The notes beneath the pieces are model-generated. The model saw only the letters and a program-made list of their open reading frames with translations. It was not told the DNA's origin and made no database searches. A DNA stretch of 64,000 bases from Streptomyces niger (GTDB taxonomy: Bacteria; Actinomycetota; Actinomycetes; Streptomycetales; Streptomycetaceae): positions 806,001 through 870,000 of the forward strand of contig NZ_JOFQ01000001.1 of assembly GCF_000718305.1 (NCBI RefSeq), read 5' to 3'. Position 1 is the first letter of the stretch, and every line of letters begins with the position of its first letter. Position numbers and translations under genes: made by a program. Shown here piece after piece: positions 49,181 through 57,411 of this stretch.

Positions 49181-49292
49181 GCGCGAGCGAGGACGCGCGA
49201 GCGAGGACGCGCGAGCAAGGACGCGCGAGCAAGGACGCGCGAGCAAGGACGCGCGAGCAAGGACGCGCGAGCAAGGACGCGCGAGCAAGGAC
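49181..49292. repeat. Eight tandem copies of a 14-bp repeat
   Basis: The unit is GCGCGAGCAAGGAC. The last six copies are identical; the first two have one G for A change. It fills much of the 317-bp gap between two divergent genes and ends 37 bp before the start at 49330. I see no spacers, so it is not a CRISPR array. Confidence 0.95.
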
Positions 49293-49329
49293 GTTCGACA
49301 GACGTACCGCACACCGGAGGTGGCTGCAG

Positions 49330-49800
49330 ATGACGACAGCGGCGGGGCAGCGCAGAGGACGCCGGATCATGATGAGCCCGGAGGAGCTGGACACCTTCCT
49401 GGCCCGGCAGCGGACCTGCCGGATCGCCACGGTGGGACCGGACGGCGCACCGCACGTCGGCGCACTGTGGTTCGTGTGGGACGGCACGTCGCTGTGGCTG
49501 TACTCCCTCACTCGCAGCAAGCGCTGGGCGCAGCTCGTGAAGGACCCGCGGACGGCGGTCGTGGTCGACGACGGCCACGAATACGGTGAGCTGCGCGGCG
49601 CCGAACTGTCGGGCAGCGTCGTGTTCGTCGGCGAGGCCCCCCGCCGTGGCGAGCCCTGTCCGGAGCTGGTCGAGCCCGAGCGTCTCTTCGCGGCGAAGTA
49701 CTTCGGCATGGACACGATGCCGCACGACGGCCGGCACGCCTGGCTCCGGCTCACCCCGGCCGCCGTGGCATCGTGGGACTTCCGCAAGCTCCCGAGCTGA
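49330..49800 (+). CDS. Pyridoxamine 5'-phosphate oxidase-fold (split-barrel flavin/F420-type) protein
   Basis: 156 aa; the ATG at 49330 has GGAGG 9 nt upstream. A split beta-barrel: SPEELDTFLARQRTCRIATVGPDGAPHVGALWFVWDGTSLWLYSLTRSKRWAQLVKDPRTAVVVDDG, then SGSVVFVGEAP and a C-terminal GMDTMPHDGRHAWLRLTPAAVASWDF. Relatives bind FMN, F420 or haem and reduce or oxidise small molecules. The cofactor cannot be settled from the sequence. It is divergent from the isochorismatase-fold gene and ends 5 bp from the convergent matR-like gene. Confidence 0.88.
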   Translation: MTTAAGQRRGRRIMMSPEELDTFLARQRTCRIATVGPDGAPHVGALWFVWDGTSLWLYSLTRSKRWAQLVKDPRTAVVVDDGHEYGELRGAELSGSVVFVGEAPRRGEPCPELVEPERLFAAKYFGMDTMPHDGRHAWLRLTPAAVASWDFRKLPS

Positions 49801-49805
49801 AGCGC

Positions 49806-50540
49806 TCAGCAGTCCGGCGCGTCCGGCACGTTCGTGGCGTCCTCCGGCGTCCAGGTCAGTAGCCGTACCTCGGCGACCGTACGGAGGTGTCGGCGCATGG
49901 CCGTGGCGGCGCTCCTCGGATTGCCTTCGCGAATGGCCTCCAGGATCCGCTGGTGCTGGGCGAGCGAACGCTTGGGGCGGCCGGGCTGGCGCAGCGATTC
50001 GTTGCGGCTCTCGGTGATCTGCTCGGCGATGGAGCGCATGAAGTCGGCGAGCAGCGCACTGTGCGCGGCCGCGGTGACGGCGGCGTGGAAGCGGCGGTCA
50101 CCCTCCACGCCCGGGCCGCCGTCCGCGACCTCCTCCGCCATGTGCGTGAGGGCGTCGTCGAGTGCTTCGAGGTCGGCGTCCGTACGGCGGCGGGCGGCCA
50201 GTTCGGCGAGCTTGGTCTCCATCGCTTCGCGCGCTTCCAGTACGTCGGGCAGCCGGCGCCGGCGCTCGACCAGCCGCTCGACCGGTTCGGCGGCGTCCAG
50301 GGTGTCGCGCACCAGGTAGGTACCGCCGCCGTGCCGGACCTCGACCAGGCCCTGCACCTCCAGCACCACGATGGCCTGCTTCACCGATGCCCGGCTGACC
50401 CCTAGCCGTTGGGCCAGTTCGCGTTCCGGGGGCAGGCGGTCCCCCGCGCCCAGCCCGCTTTCGCCGGCGTACTGGCGCAGTCTTTCGACCACCTGCTCGT
50501 AGAGCCGTGGCCTGGTCATCGGCCGCAGTGCCTCGGACAT
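49806..50540 (-). CDS. GntR-family (FCD) regulator, probable malonate-use regulator
   Basis: 244 aa from an ATG at 50540 preceded by GGGGG; longer frames run into the promoter region. The winged helix (about 10-75; LYEQVVERLRQYAGESGLGAGDRLPPERELAQRLGVSRASVKQAIVVLEVQGLVEVRHGGGTYLV) is followed by a helical FCD domain (DRRFHAAVTAAAHSALLADFMRSI). It is divergent from the matC-like, matB and carboxyltransferase genes, the same order of regulator and pathway as in known malonate operons. A TGGCTCAG-N11-CTGAGCCA dyad lies between. It is named here as MatR-like by context only. Confidence 0.87.
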   Translation of the reverse strand: MSEALRPMTRPRLYEQVVERLRQYAGESGLGAGDRLPPERELAQRLGVSRASVKQAIVVLEVQGLVEVRHGGGTYLVRDTLDAAEPVERLVERRRRLPDVLEAREAMETKLAELAARRRTDADLEALDDALTHMAEEVADGGPGVEGDRRFHAAVTAAAHSALLADFMRSIAEQITESRNESLRQPGRPKRSLAQHQRILEAIREGNPRSAATAMRRHLRTVAEVRLLTWTPEDATNVPDAPDC

Positions 50541-50607
50541 CCGGTCGCCCCCTCGGTTCGTTCGTGGTGCCAAGACTATTGACGCCCCTCGCCTTTGGCC
50601 ATCAAAG

Positions 50608-50634
50608 TGGCTCAGCCAATCGTCCACTGAGCCA
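50608..50634. promoter_or_regulatory. Inverted repeat TGGCTCAG-N11-CTGAGCCA, candidate regulator site
   Basis: A perfect 8-bp dyad 70 bp upstream of the GntR start and immediately bordering the 12-bp array. It is suited to binding of a GntR dimer controlling both directions. Confidence 0.6.
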
Positions 50635-50814
50635 GTGCATGAGTCAGCGCGTCATTCAGTGCGTCATTCAGCTCGTGCTTCAGCACATGAGTTGGTGCAT
50701 GAGTCAACACATGGGTCGCTGCGTGAGTCAGCACGTGACTCAGTGCGTGGGCCAGCGCATGACTCAGCGCATCAGTCAGTGCGTCAGTCAGCGCGTGAGT
50801 CGGCGCGTGGATCG
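50635..50814. repeat. Array of fifteen degenerate 12-bp repeats upstream of matC
   Basis: The unit approximates GCGCGTGAGTCA, with variation mainly in positions 2-4 and 7-9; no two neighbours need be identical. It covers 180 bp of the 492-bp gap between the GntR and matC-like genes. The remaining 218 bp up to 51032 are C-rich with CCCCACCACC-type runs, and the matC ribosome site is weak. A translation of the array gives tetrapeptide repeats, but there is no coding evidence for it. Confidence 0.92.
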
Positions 50815-51032
50815 GTGCACGTACACCGCCACCGCCGGACGCACGCCTCGTCCCGTCGGCGCCGTCACCTCGTCGGTGCCGTCGGGCCCCCGTACCGCCT
50901 TGCCCGCCCCGCCGTCTCCCCCCTTCGCCCCCACCACCTCATCCCCACCACCCCCTCATCCCCACCACCTCACCCCCAAGCCGGCCAGGCCACACGTCGA
51001 GCCGCTCAGGCCGGCCACGAACGGAGCCGCAG

Positions 51033-52439
51033 ATGTCACCCGAAGTGATCTCGATCCTCGTGCTCGCCGTGGTTTTCGTGCTGGCCACGACCCGGTCCAT
51101 CAACATGGGCGCGCTGGCCTTCGCCGCCGCCTTCGGCGTGGGCACCCTGGTCGCGGGCATGAGCGCGGACGACATCTTCGCCGGCTTCCCCGGCGACCTG
51201 TTCGTGGTCCTGGTCGGCGTGACGTACCTGTTCGCCATCGCCCGCGCCAACGGCACCACCGACTGGCTGGTGCACGCCTCGGTACGCCTGGTCGGCGGCC
51301 GGGTGGCACTGATCCCGTGGGTGATGTTCGCGGTCACCGGCACCCTCACCGCGATCGGCGCGGTCAGCCCGGCGGCGGTGGCCATCGTCGCGCCGCTCGC
51401 GCTCGGCTTCGCGGCCCAGTACGGCATCAGTCCACTGCTGATGGGCGCGCTGGTGGTGCACGGCGCGCAGGCCGGCGGGTTCTCGCCGATCAGCATCTAC
51501 GGCTCGACGGTCAACGGCATCGTCGCGCGCGAGCACCTGCCCGGCAGCCCACTCGCGCTCTTCACCGCCAGCCTGGTCGTCAACCTCGTCATCGCGGCAG
51601 CCCTCTTCGTCGCTCTCGGCGGACTCCGACTCCCCCGGACGGGTGGCACCGGCTCTACGGAAGACACCACGCTCAGAGGTGCCGACAGCCGCACCGAGAA
51701 CACCACACGGACGAGTGCCGACAGCACGTCGAAGTCGACGGTCGGGAGCGAGCCGAAGCGCGCGACGCCGAAGGGGGACGTCGACGCCGGCCCACGTACG
51801 AGTGGTGACGCCCGGACGGACGCGGCGGCGGGTGCCCTCTCCCTCACCCCGGCCCGTATCGCGACCCTCTTCGCCCTGCTGGCGCTGGTCGTGGCGGTCC
51901 TCGTCCTGGACCTGGACGCCGGCCTGACGGCGATCACCCTCGCCGCCGCCCTCAGCGCCGTATGGCCGCAGGACAGCAAGGCCGCGGTCTCGGAAATCAC
52001 CTGGCCCACCGTGCTGCTGATCTGCGGCGTCCTCACCTACGTCGGGGTCCTGGACGAGATGGGCACCATCACCTGGGCGGGCCACGCCGTGGGGGGTATC
52101 GGCATACCGCTGCTCGCCGCGCTGCTGTTGTGTTACATCGGCGCGCTGGTCTCCGCGTTCGCCTCCTCGGTCGGCATCATCGGAGCCCTGATCCCACTGG
52201 CCGTACCGTTCCTGGCGCAGGGCTCGATCGGGGCGGTGGGCATGGTCGCGGCGCTCGCGGTGTCCGCCACCGTGGTCGACGTGAGTCCGTTCTCCACGAA
52301 CGGCGCACTCGTGTTGGCGAACGCCAAGAATGTCGACCGGGACGGTTTCTTCCGGCAGTTGATGGTATACGGAGCCCTCGTGGTCGTGGCCGTTCCGGCG
52401 CTGGTCTGGCTCGCGCTGGTCGTACCGGGCTTCGGCTGA
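51033..52439 (+). CDS. matC: MatC-like dicarboxylate (malonate) carrier
   Basis: 468 aa, polytopic, about 11-12 helices. The first helices (ISILVLAVVFVLATTRSINMGALAFAAAFGVGTLVAGMSADDIFAGFPGDLFVVLVGVTYLFAIARANGTTDWLVHASVRL) match the MatC N-terminal domain of the SLC13/ion-transporter superfamily, and AVSPAAVAIVAPLALG and DVSPFSTNGALVLANA form the paired substrate-site loops. A hydrophilic loop at about residues 203-270 is long and Thr/Ser/Asp-rich. It lies upstream of malonyl-CoA synthetase, which supports malonate uptake. There is no signal peptide. Substrate assignment rests on context. Confidence 0.87.
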   Translation: MSPEVISILVLAVVFVLATTRSINMGALAFAAAFGVGTLVAGMSADDIFAGFPGDLFVVLVGVTYLFAIARANGTTDWLVHASVRLVGGRVALIPWVMFAVTGTLTAIGAVSPAAVAIVAPLALGFAAQYGISPLLMGALVVHGAQAGGFSPISIYGSTVNGIVAREHLPGSPLALFTASLVVNLVIAAALFVALGGLRLPRTGGTGSTEDTTLRGADSRTENTTRTSADSTSKSTVGSEPKRATPKGDVDAGPRTSGDARTDAAAGALSLTPARIATLFALLALVVAVLVLDLDAGLTAITLAAALSAVWPQDSKAAVSEITWPTVLLICGVLTYVGVLDEMGTITWAGHAVGGIGIPLLAALLLCYIGALVSAFASSVGIIGALIPLAVPFLAQGSIGAVGMVAALAVSATVVDVSPFSTNGALVLANAKNVDRDGFFRQLMVYGALVVVAVPALVWLALVVPGFG

Positions 52440-52492
52440 GCCCGCAGGGCCCTCCCAAGCCCATAGATCACAAGTTCACAAGTTCACAGGCC

Positions 52493-52568
52493 CGTAGTCC
52501 ACAGGCTCATAGAGCCACAGTTCCACAGTTCCACGAGTCCGTAGGTCCGTAGGTCCGTAGGTCCATAG
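52493..52568. repeat. Short tandem repeats between matC and matB
   Basis: Four imperfect GTCCGTAG octamers (52537-52568), preceded by CACAGTTC-type doublets, within the 206-bp gap. There is no gene or clear terminator here. Confidence 0.75.
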
Positions 52569-52645
52569 ACCCACTCCACGGACCCACAGGGACCTCGGGT
52601 ATCCAGGAATGGGTACGCACACAGCAAGAGAACGAAGGAGTTTCG

Positions 52646-54172
52646 GTGAACGAGCTTTTCCCGGCGCTGCGTACGGCGTCCTCCCGTACCGCACTGCGTT
52701 TCCAGGACCGCGCGCTGACCTACGGGCAGCTCGCCGCTGCCGCCGGCACGCTCGCCGAGCGGATCGGTGCGGAGCGACGGGTCGCGGTGTGGGCGACGCC
52801 GACGCTGGAGACGTCGGTCGCGGTGGTCGCCGCGCTGCTCGCCGGAATCCCGGCCGTACCGGTCAACCCGAAGATCGGCGAGAGCGAACTGGCGCACATC
52901 GTGTCCGACAGCGCGCCCACGCTCGTCCTGACCGAACCGAGCACCGAACTCCCCGGCCCCCTCGCCGCACTCCCCCGCATCGACGTCGACCCGCACGAGA
53001 GGCACGAGGGGCACGAGGGGTACGAAGGGACGGAATCGGGCGCGACGGCCGAGGGCAGCGAACCCCGTTGGACGACCGCCGGACCGGTCGAGCTGCCTCC
53101 GGAACCGGGTGCCGAGGCCCCCGCCGTCATCGTGTACACCTCCGGCACGACGGGCCGCCCCAAGGGTGTGGTGATCCCCCGGCGTGCGATCGCGTCCACG
53201 CTGGACGCACTGGAGGAGGCATGGCAGTGGACCGCTGACGACGTACTCGTCCACGGCCTGCCGCTGTTCCACGTCCACGGCCTGATCCTCGGGATCCTCG
53301 GTCCGCTGCGCCGCGGCGGCACCGTGCACCACCTCGGCCGCTTCTCCACCGAAGGCGTGGCGCGCGAACTGGCCGGTGCCGGCACGATGCTCTTCGGCGT
53401 GCCGACCATGTACCACCGGCTGGCCGCCGAGGCGGGTGACAACCCGGCGCTCGCCAAGGCGCTGGGCGGGGCGCGGCTGCTGGTCTCCGGCTCGGCAGCG
53501 CTGCCGCTCACGGACCATCAGAAGATCATGGCGGCGACCGGCGCGCGGGTCGTCGAGCGGTACGGCATGACCGAGACGCTCATGAACACCGCGGTCCGCG
53601 CCGACGACACGGGCGCGCCGGGGACGGTCGGGGTGCCGCTGCCGGGTGTCCATGCGCGGCTGGTCGACGAGTCCGGCACGGTCATCGAGGAGAGCGACGG
53701 CGAGACGGTCGGCGAGATCCAGGTACGCGGCCCGAACCTCTTCGTGGAGTATTTGAACCGGCCGGACGCGACGGCCGAGGCGTTCGACGGCGGCTGGTTC
53801 CGTACGGGGGACATGGCCACCCGGGACGCGGGCGGCCGGTACCGGATCGTCGGCCGCAAGGCCACCGACCTGATCAAGAGCGGCGGCTACAAGATCGGCG
53901 CGGGCGAGATCGAGAACTCGCTGCTGGAGCACCCCGGCGTCGCCGAGGCCGCGGTCACCGGCGAGCCGGACGAGGACCTCGGGGAGCGCATCGTGGCCTG
54001 GATCGTCCCCGCACCGGATGAGAACGGTGGTGCCGCACCGTCGCCCCAGGAACTCATCGACCACGTCGCCGCCCAGCTCGCGCCCCACAAGCGCCCACGC
54101 GTCGTCCACTTCCTCGACGCCCTGCCGCGCAACGACATGGGCAAGATCCTCAAGCGGGGCCTCCATGCGTAA
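52646..54172 (+). CDS. matB: Malonyl-CoA synthetase (MatB), ANL superfamily
   Basis: 508 aa; GTG with GAAGGAG 5 nt upstream. ANL motifs: P-loop YTSGTTGRPKGVV (about 160-173), LPLFHVHGL, ERYGMTETLMNT (A5), GWFRTGD (A7), RKATDLIKSGGYKIGAGEIE (A8) and the C-terminal catalytic Lys in NDMGKILKRGL. The ends and the TSGTTGRPKG/ERYGMTE core match actinobacterial MatB, which joins malonate or methylmalonate to CoA with ATP and can supply polyketide extender units. An unusual His/Glu/Gly-rich insert (HERHEGHEGYEGTES) stands at about 114-128. It overlaps the carboxyltransferase start by 8 bp. Confidence 0.9.
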   Translation: MNELFPALRTASSRTALRFQDRALTYGQLAAAAGTLAERIGAERRVAVWATPTLETSVAVVAALLAGIPAVPVNPKIGESELAHIVSDSAPTLVLTEPSTELPGPLAALPRIDVDPHERHEGHEGYEGTESGATAEGSEPRWTTAGPVELPPEPGAEAPAVIVYTSGTTGRPKGVVIPRRAIASTLDALEEAWQWTADDVLVHGLPLFHVHGLILGILGPLRRGGTVHHLGRFSTEGVARELAGAGTMLFGVPTMYHRLAAEAGDNPALAKALGGARLLVSGSAALPLTDHQKIMAATGARVVERYGMTETLMNTAVRADDTGAPGTVGVPLPGVHARLVDESGTVIEESDGETVGEIQVRGPNLFVEYLNRPDATAEAFDGGWFRTGDMATRDAGGRYRIVGRKATDLIKSGGYKIGAGEIENSLLEHPGVAEAAVTGEPDEDLGERIVAWIVPAPDENGGAAPSPQELIDHVAAQLAPHKRPRVVHFLDALPRNDMGKILKRGLHA

Positions 54173-55958
54173 CCACACGAACGAGGACGGCATGGGCGGC
54201 GCCGGGGGCATGGACCACGCTGAGAGCATGAGCGGCGCTGAGGGTATGGGCGGCGGGGGTCCCGCGGGCGGCGCGTCCGCAGGCCCGAAGTCTGCGGACG
54301 CGCCGCCCGCGGACCCATCAAAGTCCGCGGACCCATCAAAGTCCGCGGACCCGTCGAAGTCCGCGGGCGCACCCGCGGCCTGGTTGTCCGCGCGGGAGGT
54401 GCTGGCCCGCCTGACGGACGAGGGCACCTTCCGGCCGTTCCCCGGCTCGGAGCCAGCCGTACCCGCCGCTCCGGCGGCGGCGCCGACCGGCACGGAGCGC
54501 GGGTCGGCCACCCCGGTGTCGCCCTCCGCTCCGTCGCGGCCGGCCCACGGCCCGCCCGAGCGGGAGCCCACATCGCGAGAGCACTCCGCACAGGACCCCG
54601 CACCGGCACAGGCACCCACATCGGTGCAGCCCCTTACTCCTGAGACGGGGCCCATCTCGGGAACGGAACCCACCCCTGACCAGGATGTGATGTCAGGGAG
54701 GCAGCCCACCCCCGACGACGGTCCCCTCCGCTGGGACGGCTACGGCGCCGCGCGAACCCGTGCCACCGAGACGACCGGCGAGCGGGAGTCCGTCGTCTGC
54801 GGCACCGCCGACTTCGGCGGCACCCGCGCCGTCGTCATCTCCTTCGAGTTCCGCTACCTCGGCGGCTCCCTCGGCCGGCACACCGGCGACCGCCTCGAAG
54901 CCGCCTACACTCGGGCCCGCGAACTCCGTCTCCCGGTCGTCTCCCTGATCGCCACCGGCGGCAGCCGCATGCAGGAGGGCATGCTCGCCCTCACCCAACT
55001 GCAGCGCATCGCCGGGCAGTCCGCGCTCAACCGCGCCGCCGGCCTCCCGCAGGTCGCAGTGCTGCGCGACCCGACGACCGGCGGCGGCTGGGCGACGCTC
55101 GGCGCGGGCGCGGACGTCGTCCTCGCCCTGCCAGGCGCGCAGGTCGGCTTCGCCGGCTCCCGCGTACGACCCGCCGACGCCGATCCGTCCGCGTACACCG
55201 CCGAAGGTCAACTGGCCACGGGACACGTCGACGCGGTCGTACCACCCGAGGGGCTGCGGGCCACCCTCGCCCGTTGGCTCCGGCTGCTGGCCACCACGGA
55301 CGAGGAAGCGGCACCGGTACCGACGGCACAGGGCACGGGTGACCTGCCGGAATCCGGCTGGAGCGCGGTACGGCGGACCCGCGCCCCCACCCGCCCGCGC
55401 GCCGACGCGTACCTGGACACGTACTTCGACTGGCGCGAGGAGATCAGCGGCGACCGGTGCGGTGGCGTGGACGACGGCATGCGCTGCGGATTCGGCCACC
55501 GGGCAGGCCGTACGGTGGCGTACGCGGCACAGTGCGGTACGGCCACCCGCCCGGCCGGCTTCCGCACCGCGGCCCGGCTCGTACGCCTCGCCGACCGGCT
55601 CGGCATCCCCGTCCTCACCCTCGTGGACACCCCGGGCGCGGCCAACGACGCGGCGGCCGAACAGTCCGGCGCCGGTGCGGCCATCGCGGACCTCTTCACG
55701 GCGATGGCCGACGCCCGCACACCGCTGACCTCGCTCCTCATCGGCGAGGGCGGCTCGGGCGGAGCGCTCGCACTGGCCGCGCCGGGCCGCCTGTGGGCGA
55801 CCCCGGACAGCTACTTCTCCGTCATCGCCCCGGAATTGGCCACCGCCATCCTCAAACGCACCCCCGCCGACGTCCCCCGAACCGCTGACCAACTCCACTT
55901 ACGCCCCCAGGACCTGATGGCCCTGGGCCTCATCCGCGGCATCGTCCCCGCGAACTGA
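54165..55958 (+). CDS. Fused acetyl/propionyl-CoA carboxyltransferase-type protein (beta- and alpha-like halves)
   Basis: 597 aa; the ATG at 54165 overlaps the matB stop, so translation is coupled. Residues 1-70 are Gly/Met- then Ala/Asp/Pro/Ser-rich with three ADPSKS repeats. A short AccD-like segment (AWLSAREVLARLTDEGTFRPFPG, 72-94) is cut from its continuation (PLRWDGYGAARTRA, from 187) by about 90 residues of Pro/Ser/Thr-rich sequence. Then follow the CT-beta core (FEFRYLGGSLGRHTGDRLEAA, IATGGSRMQEGMLALTQLQRI) and the CT-alpha core (LTLVDTPGAANDAAAEQSGAGAAIADLF, IGEGGSGGALALAAPGRLWA). The crotonase-type oxyanion loops are intact. No biotin or zinc-finger domain is present. It may decarboxylate or transcarboxylate the malonyl-CoA made by MatB. 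Confidence 0.85.
   Translation: MRNHTNEDGMGGAGGMDHAESMSGAEGMGGGGPAGGASAGPKSADAPPADPSKSADPSKSADPSKSAGAPAAWLSAREVLARLTDEGTFRPFPGSEPAVPAAPAAAPTGTERGSATPVSPSAPSRPAHGPPEREPTSREHSAQDPAPAQAPTSVQPLTPETGPISGTEPTPDQDVMSGRQPTPDDGPLRWDGYGAARTRATETTGERESVVCGTADFGGTRAVVISFEFRYLGGSLGRHTGDRLEAAYTRARELRLPVVSLIATGGSRMQEGMLALTQLQRIAGQSALNRAAGLPQVAVLRDPTTGGGWATLGAGADVVLALPGAQVGFAGSRVRPADADPSAYTAEGQLATGHVDAVVPPEGLRATLARWLRLLATTDEEAAPVPTAQGTGDLPESGWSAVRRTRAPTRPRADAYLDTYFDWREEISGDRCGGVDDGMRCGFGHRAGRTVAYAAQCGTATRPAGFRTAARLVRLADRLGIPVLTLVDTPGAANDAAAEQSGAGAAIADLFTAMADARTPLTSLLIGEGGSGGALALAAPGRLWATPDSYFSVIAPELATAILKRTPADVPRTADQLHLRPQDLMALGLIRGIVPAN
54309..54362 (+). repeat. In-frame 18-bp repeat, three copies, in the carboxyltransferase gene
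   Basis: GCGGACCCATCAAAGTCC at 54309-54326, 54327-54344 and 54345-54362 (two changes in the last), coding for three ADPSKS hexapeptides in the disordered N-terminus. The A/T-richer ATCAAAG within it is atypical for the codon use of the region. Confidence 0.92.
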
Positions 55959-56430
55959 CCCAACCCGCCCCCGCCCCAACTCCGGTCCCGGCCCCGACCT
56001 TTCTTCGTCCCAGTGGCCATGTACCAGACGGCGCCGGGGCGTAAGGCGGATGTCGGGCGTAAGGCGGCTGCCAGGCGGTGCAGGGGCGGAGGGCGGCGTG
56101 GGGAGAGGCCGGGGCACCCGGACAGCAAGGCCTCGCCGGTCGGGCGGCGAGGAGAAAGCAGAACCCGCCGTTCGGGCGAGCGAGGAGGAAGCGAGGCCCA
56201 GGCGCTCGACCGGCAAGAGAGCGCGAGCCCGCCCCAGCGACCGAACGGCGACGGAGAACGTGAGGGCCCGGCGGCCCGGCGGCCCGGCGGCTACGGAGAG
56301 CGCGAGGCCCCGGCGGCCCGGCGGCGACGCCTGGCCCCGGGCTGCCCGCTCCTCAGCGCCGCGCGCCTCAGCACCCCGCTCCTCAGCACCGCGCGCCTCG
56401 CCCCCTCCGCCCCCGTCACCCGCCCGCGCC
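55959..56430. other. 472-bp low-complexity intergenic region
   Basis: Between two genes reading toward each other. It is composed of CGG/CCC-rich, partly repeated segments, for example CGGCGGCCCGGCGGC runs at about 56265-56330 and CTCAGCACCGC/GCGCGCCTC doublets at 56350-56400. Long frames exist on both strands but encode only Arg/Pro/Ala/Gly-rich noise. I see no RNA gene or clear regulatory motif. Confidence 0.6.
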
Positions 56431-57336
56431 TCACACCTCCAGCACTCGCCCCACTTCGCGCAATGCGCCGACCGCCGCACGGATCGACGGGCGGCGATCC
56501 GCGTCGGCGCGCCAGATCGCATACACATGCCGCCGCATCGGATGCCGTACGGGCACCACGCTGACGCCCTCGGGAACCGGCCCCCTCCCGAGCCGCGGCG
56601 CCACCGCCACCCCGAGCCCCCGGGCGATCAGCGCGAGCTGCGTGCCGTGCTCCTCGGCCATGTGCGCGATCCGCGGCTCGATCCCCTTGCTCCGCAGCGT
56701 GAACATCAGCCAGTCATGGCAGAACTCCCCCTGCGGCCAGGAGATCCACGCATCGTCCGCGAAGTCCTCCAGCTCCACTGTCCGCCGTCCCGCCAACCGG
56801 TGATCCGACGGCATGGCGACATCCGCCGGGTCGTCCAGCAGCGGCGCCTTCGCCAGCCCCTCGGGCAGCGACAACGGCCGGTTGTACCAGTCCAGTACGA
56901 CACCCAGGTCGATGTCGCCCCGTACCACCGCCCGCACCGAGTCGCCCGGCTCCATCTCCCACAGCCGCGCCCGCAGCTGCGGATGATCAACGATCAGCGC
57001 AGCTAGCGCGTCCGGGAAGAGGCCACGCGCCGCCGTGGGGAAGGCTCCCATCCGCAGCTCCCCCACCGCCTGCCCGCGGTGCGCCTCCAGCTCGGCCTCG
57101 GCCAGCTCGACCTGCGAGAGGATGCGTGCCGCGTGGCCGGCGAGTAGCCGGCCCGCATCGGTCAGACGTACCCCACGCCCATTCTTGACCAGCAGTTGCT
57201 GGCCCGTTTCCCGCTCCAGCTTGGCCAGCTGCTGCGAGACGGCGGAGGTGGTGACGTGCAGCCCTTCGGCCGCCGCGCGTACCGAACCGTGCCGCGCCAC
57301 GGCGCTGAGCGTCCGCAGCCTCTCCATGTTCAACAT
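56431..57336 (-). CDS. LysR-family transcriptional regulator
   Basis: 301 aa from the ATG at 57336 (MLNMERL; an ATG at 57327 is equally possible, and neither has a good ribosome site). The N-terminal helix-turn-helix is at about 4-62 (ERLRTLSAVARHGSVRAAAEGLHVTTSAVSQQLAKLERETGQQLLVKNGRGVRLTDAG); the effector domain follows (LRMGAFPTAARGLFPDALAALIVDHPQLRARLWEMEPGDSVRAVVRGDIDLGVV). It is divergent from an EamA exporter gene with 75 bp between the starts, the usual layout for a LysR regulator controlling an exporter (as in the LysG/ArgP group). The ligand is unknown. Confidence 0.9.
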   Translation of the reverse strand: MLNMERLRTLSAVARHGSVRAAAEGLHVTTSAVSQQLAKLERETGQQLLVKNGRGVRLTDAGRLLAGHAARILSQVELAEAELEAHRGQAVGELRMGAFPTAARGLFPDALAALIVDHPQLRARLWEMEPGDSVRAVVRGDIDLGVVLDWYNRPLSLPEGLAKAPLLDDPADVAMPSDHRLAGRRTVELEDFADDAWISWPQGEFCHDWLMFTLRSKGIEPRIAHMAEEHGTQLALIARGLGVAVAPRLGRGPVPEGVSVVPVRHPMRRHVYAIWRADADRRPSIRAAVGALREVGRVLEV

Positions 57337-57339
57337 ATA

Positions 57340-57348
57340 AGCGATGCT
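57340..57348. promoter_or_regulatory. Short dyad AGC-GAT-GCT at the LysR/EamA divergent promoter
   Basis: A perfect 3-3-3 inverted repeat in an AT-richer spot (ATAAGCGATGCTAAG) just upstream of the LysR start. It is similar in kind to LysR boxes. Weak evidence. Confidence 0.4.
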
Positions 57349-57411
57349 AAGCGGTGGGGCGCACAAAATCTCACTTGTGCTACGCGATGACCGCACGCGA
57401 TCGTTGACGCC

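Noticed and set aside
49181..50814. CRISPR arrays
   Set aside because: The 14-bp and 12-bp repeats are directly adjacent with no spacers, and no cas gene is near.
50507..51032. A protein of tetrapeptide repeats encoded by the 12-bp array
   Set aside because: Two frames give similar repeats, no ribosome site is visible, and the frames run on into the matC region without a domain. I treat the array as non-coding.
56050..57006. A 318-codon plus-strand frame with repeated ARPRRPGG-like stretches
   Set aside because: The first half is low-complexity intergenic sequence and the second half is antisense to a LysR gene. Base composition by codon position does not look coding.
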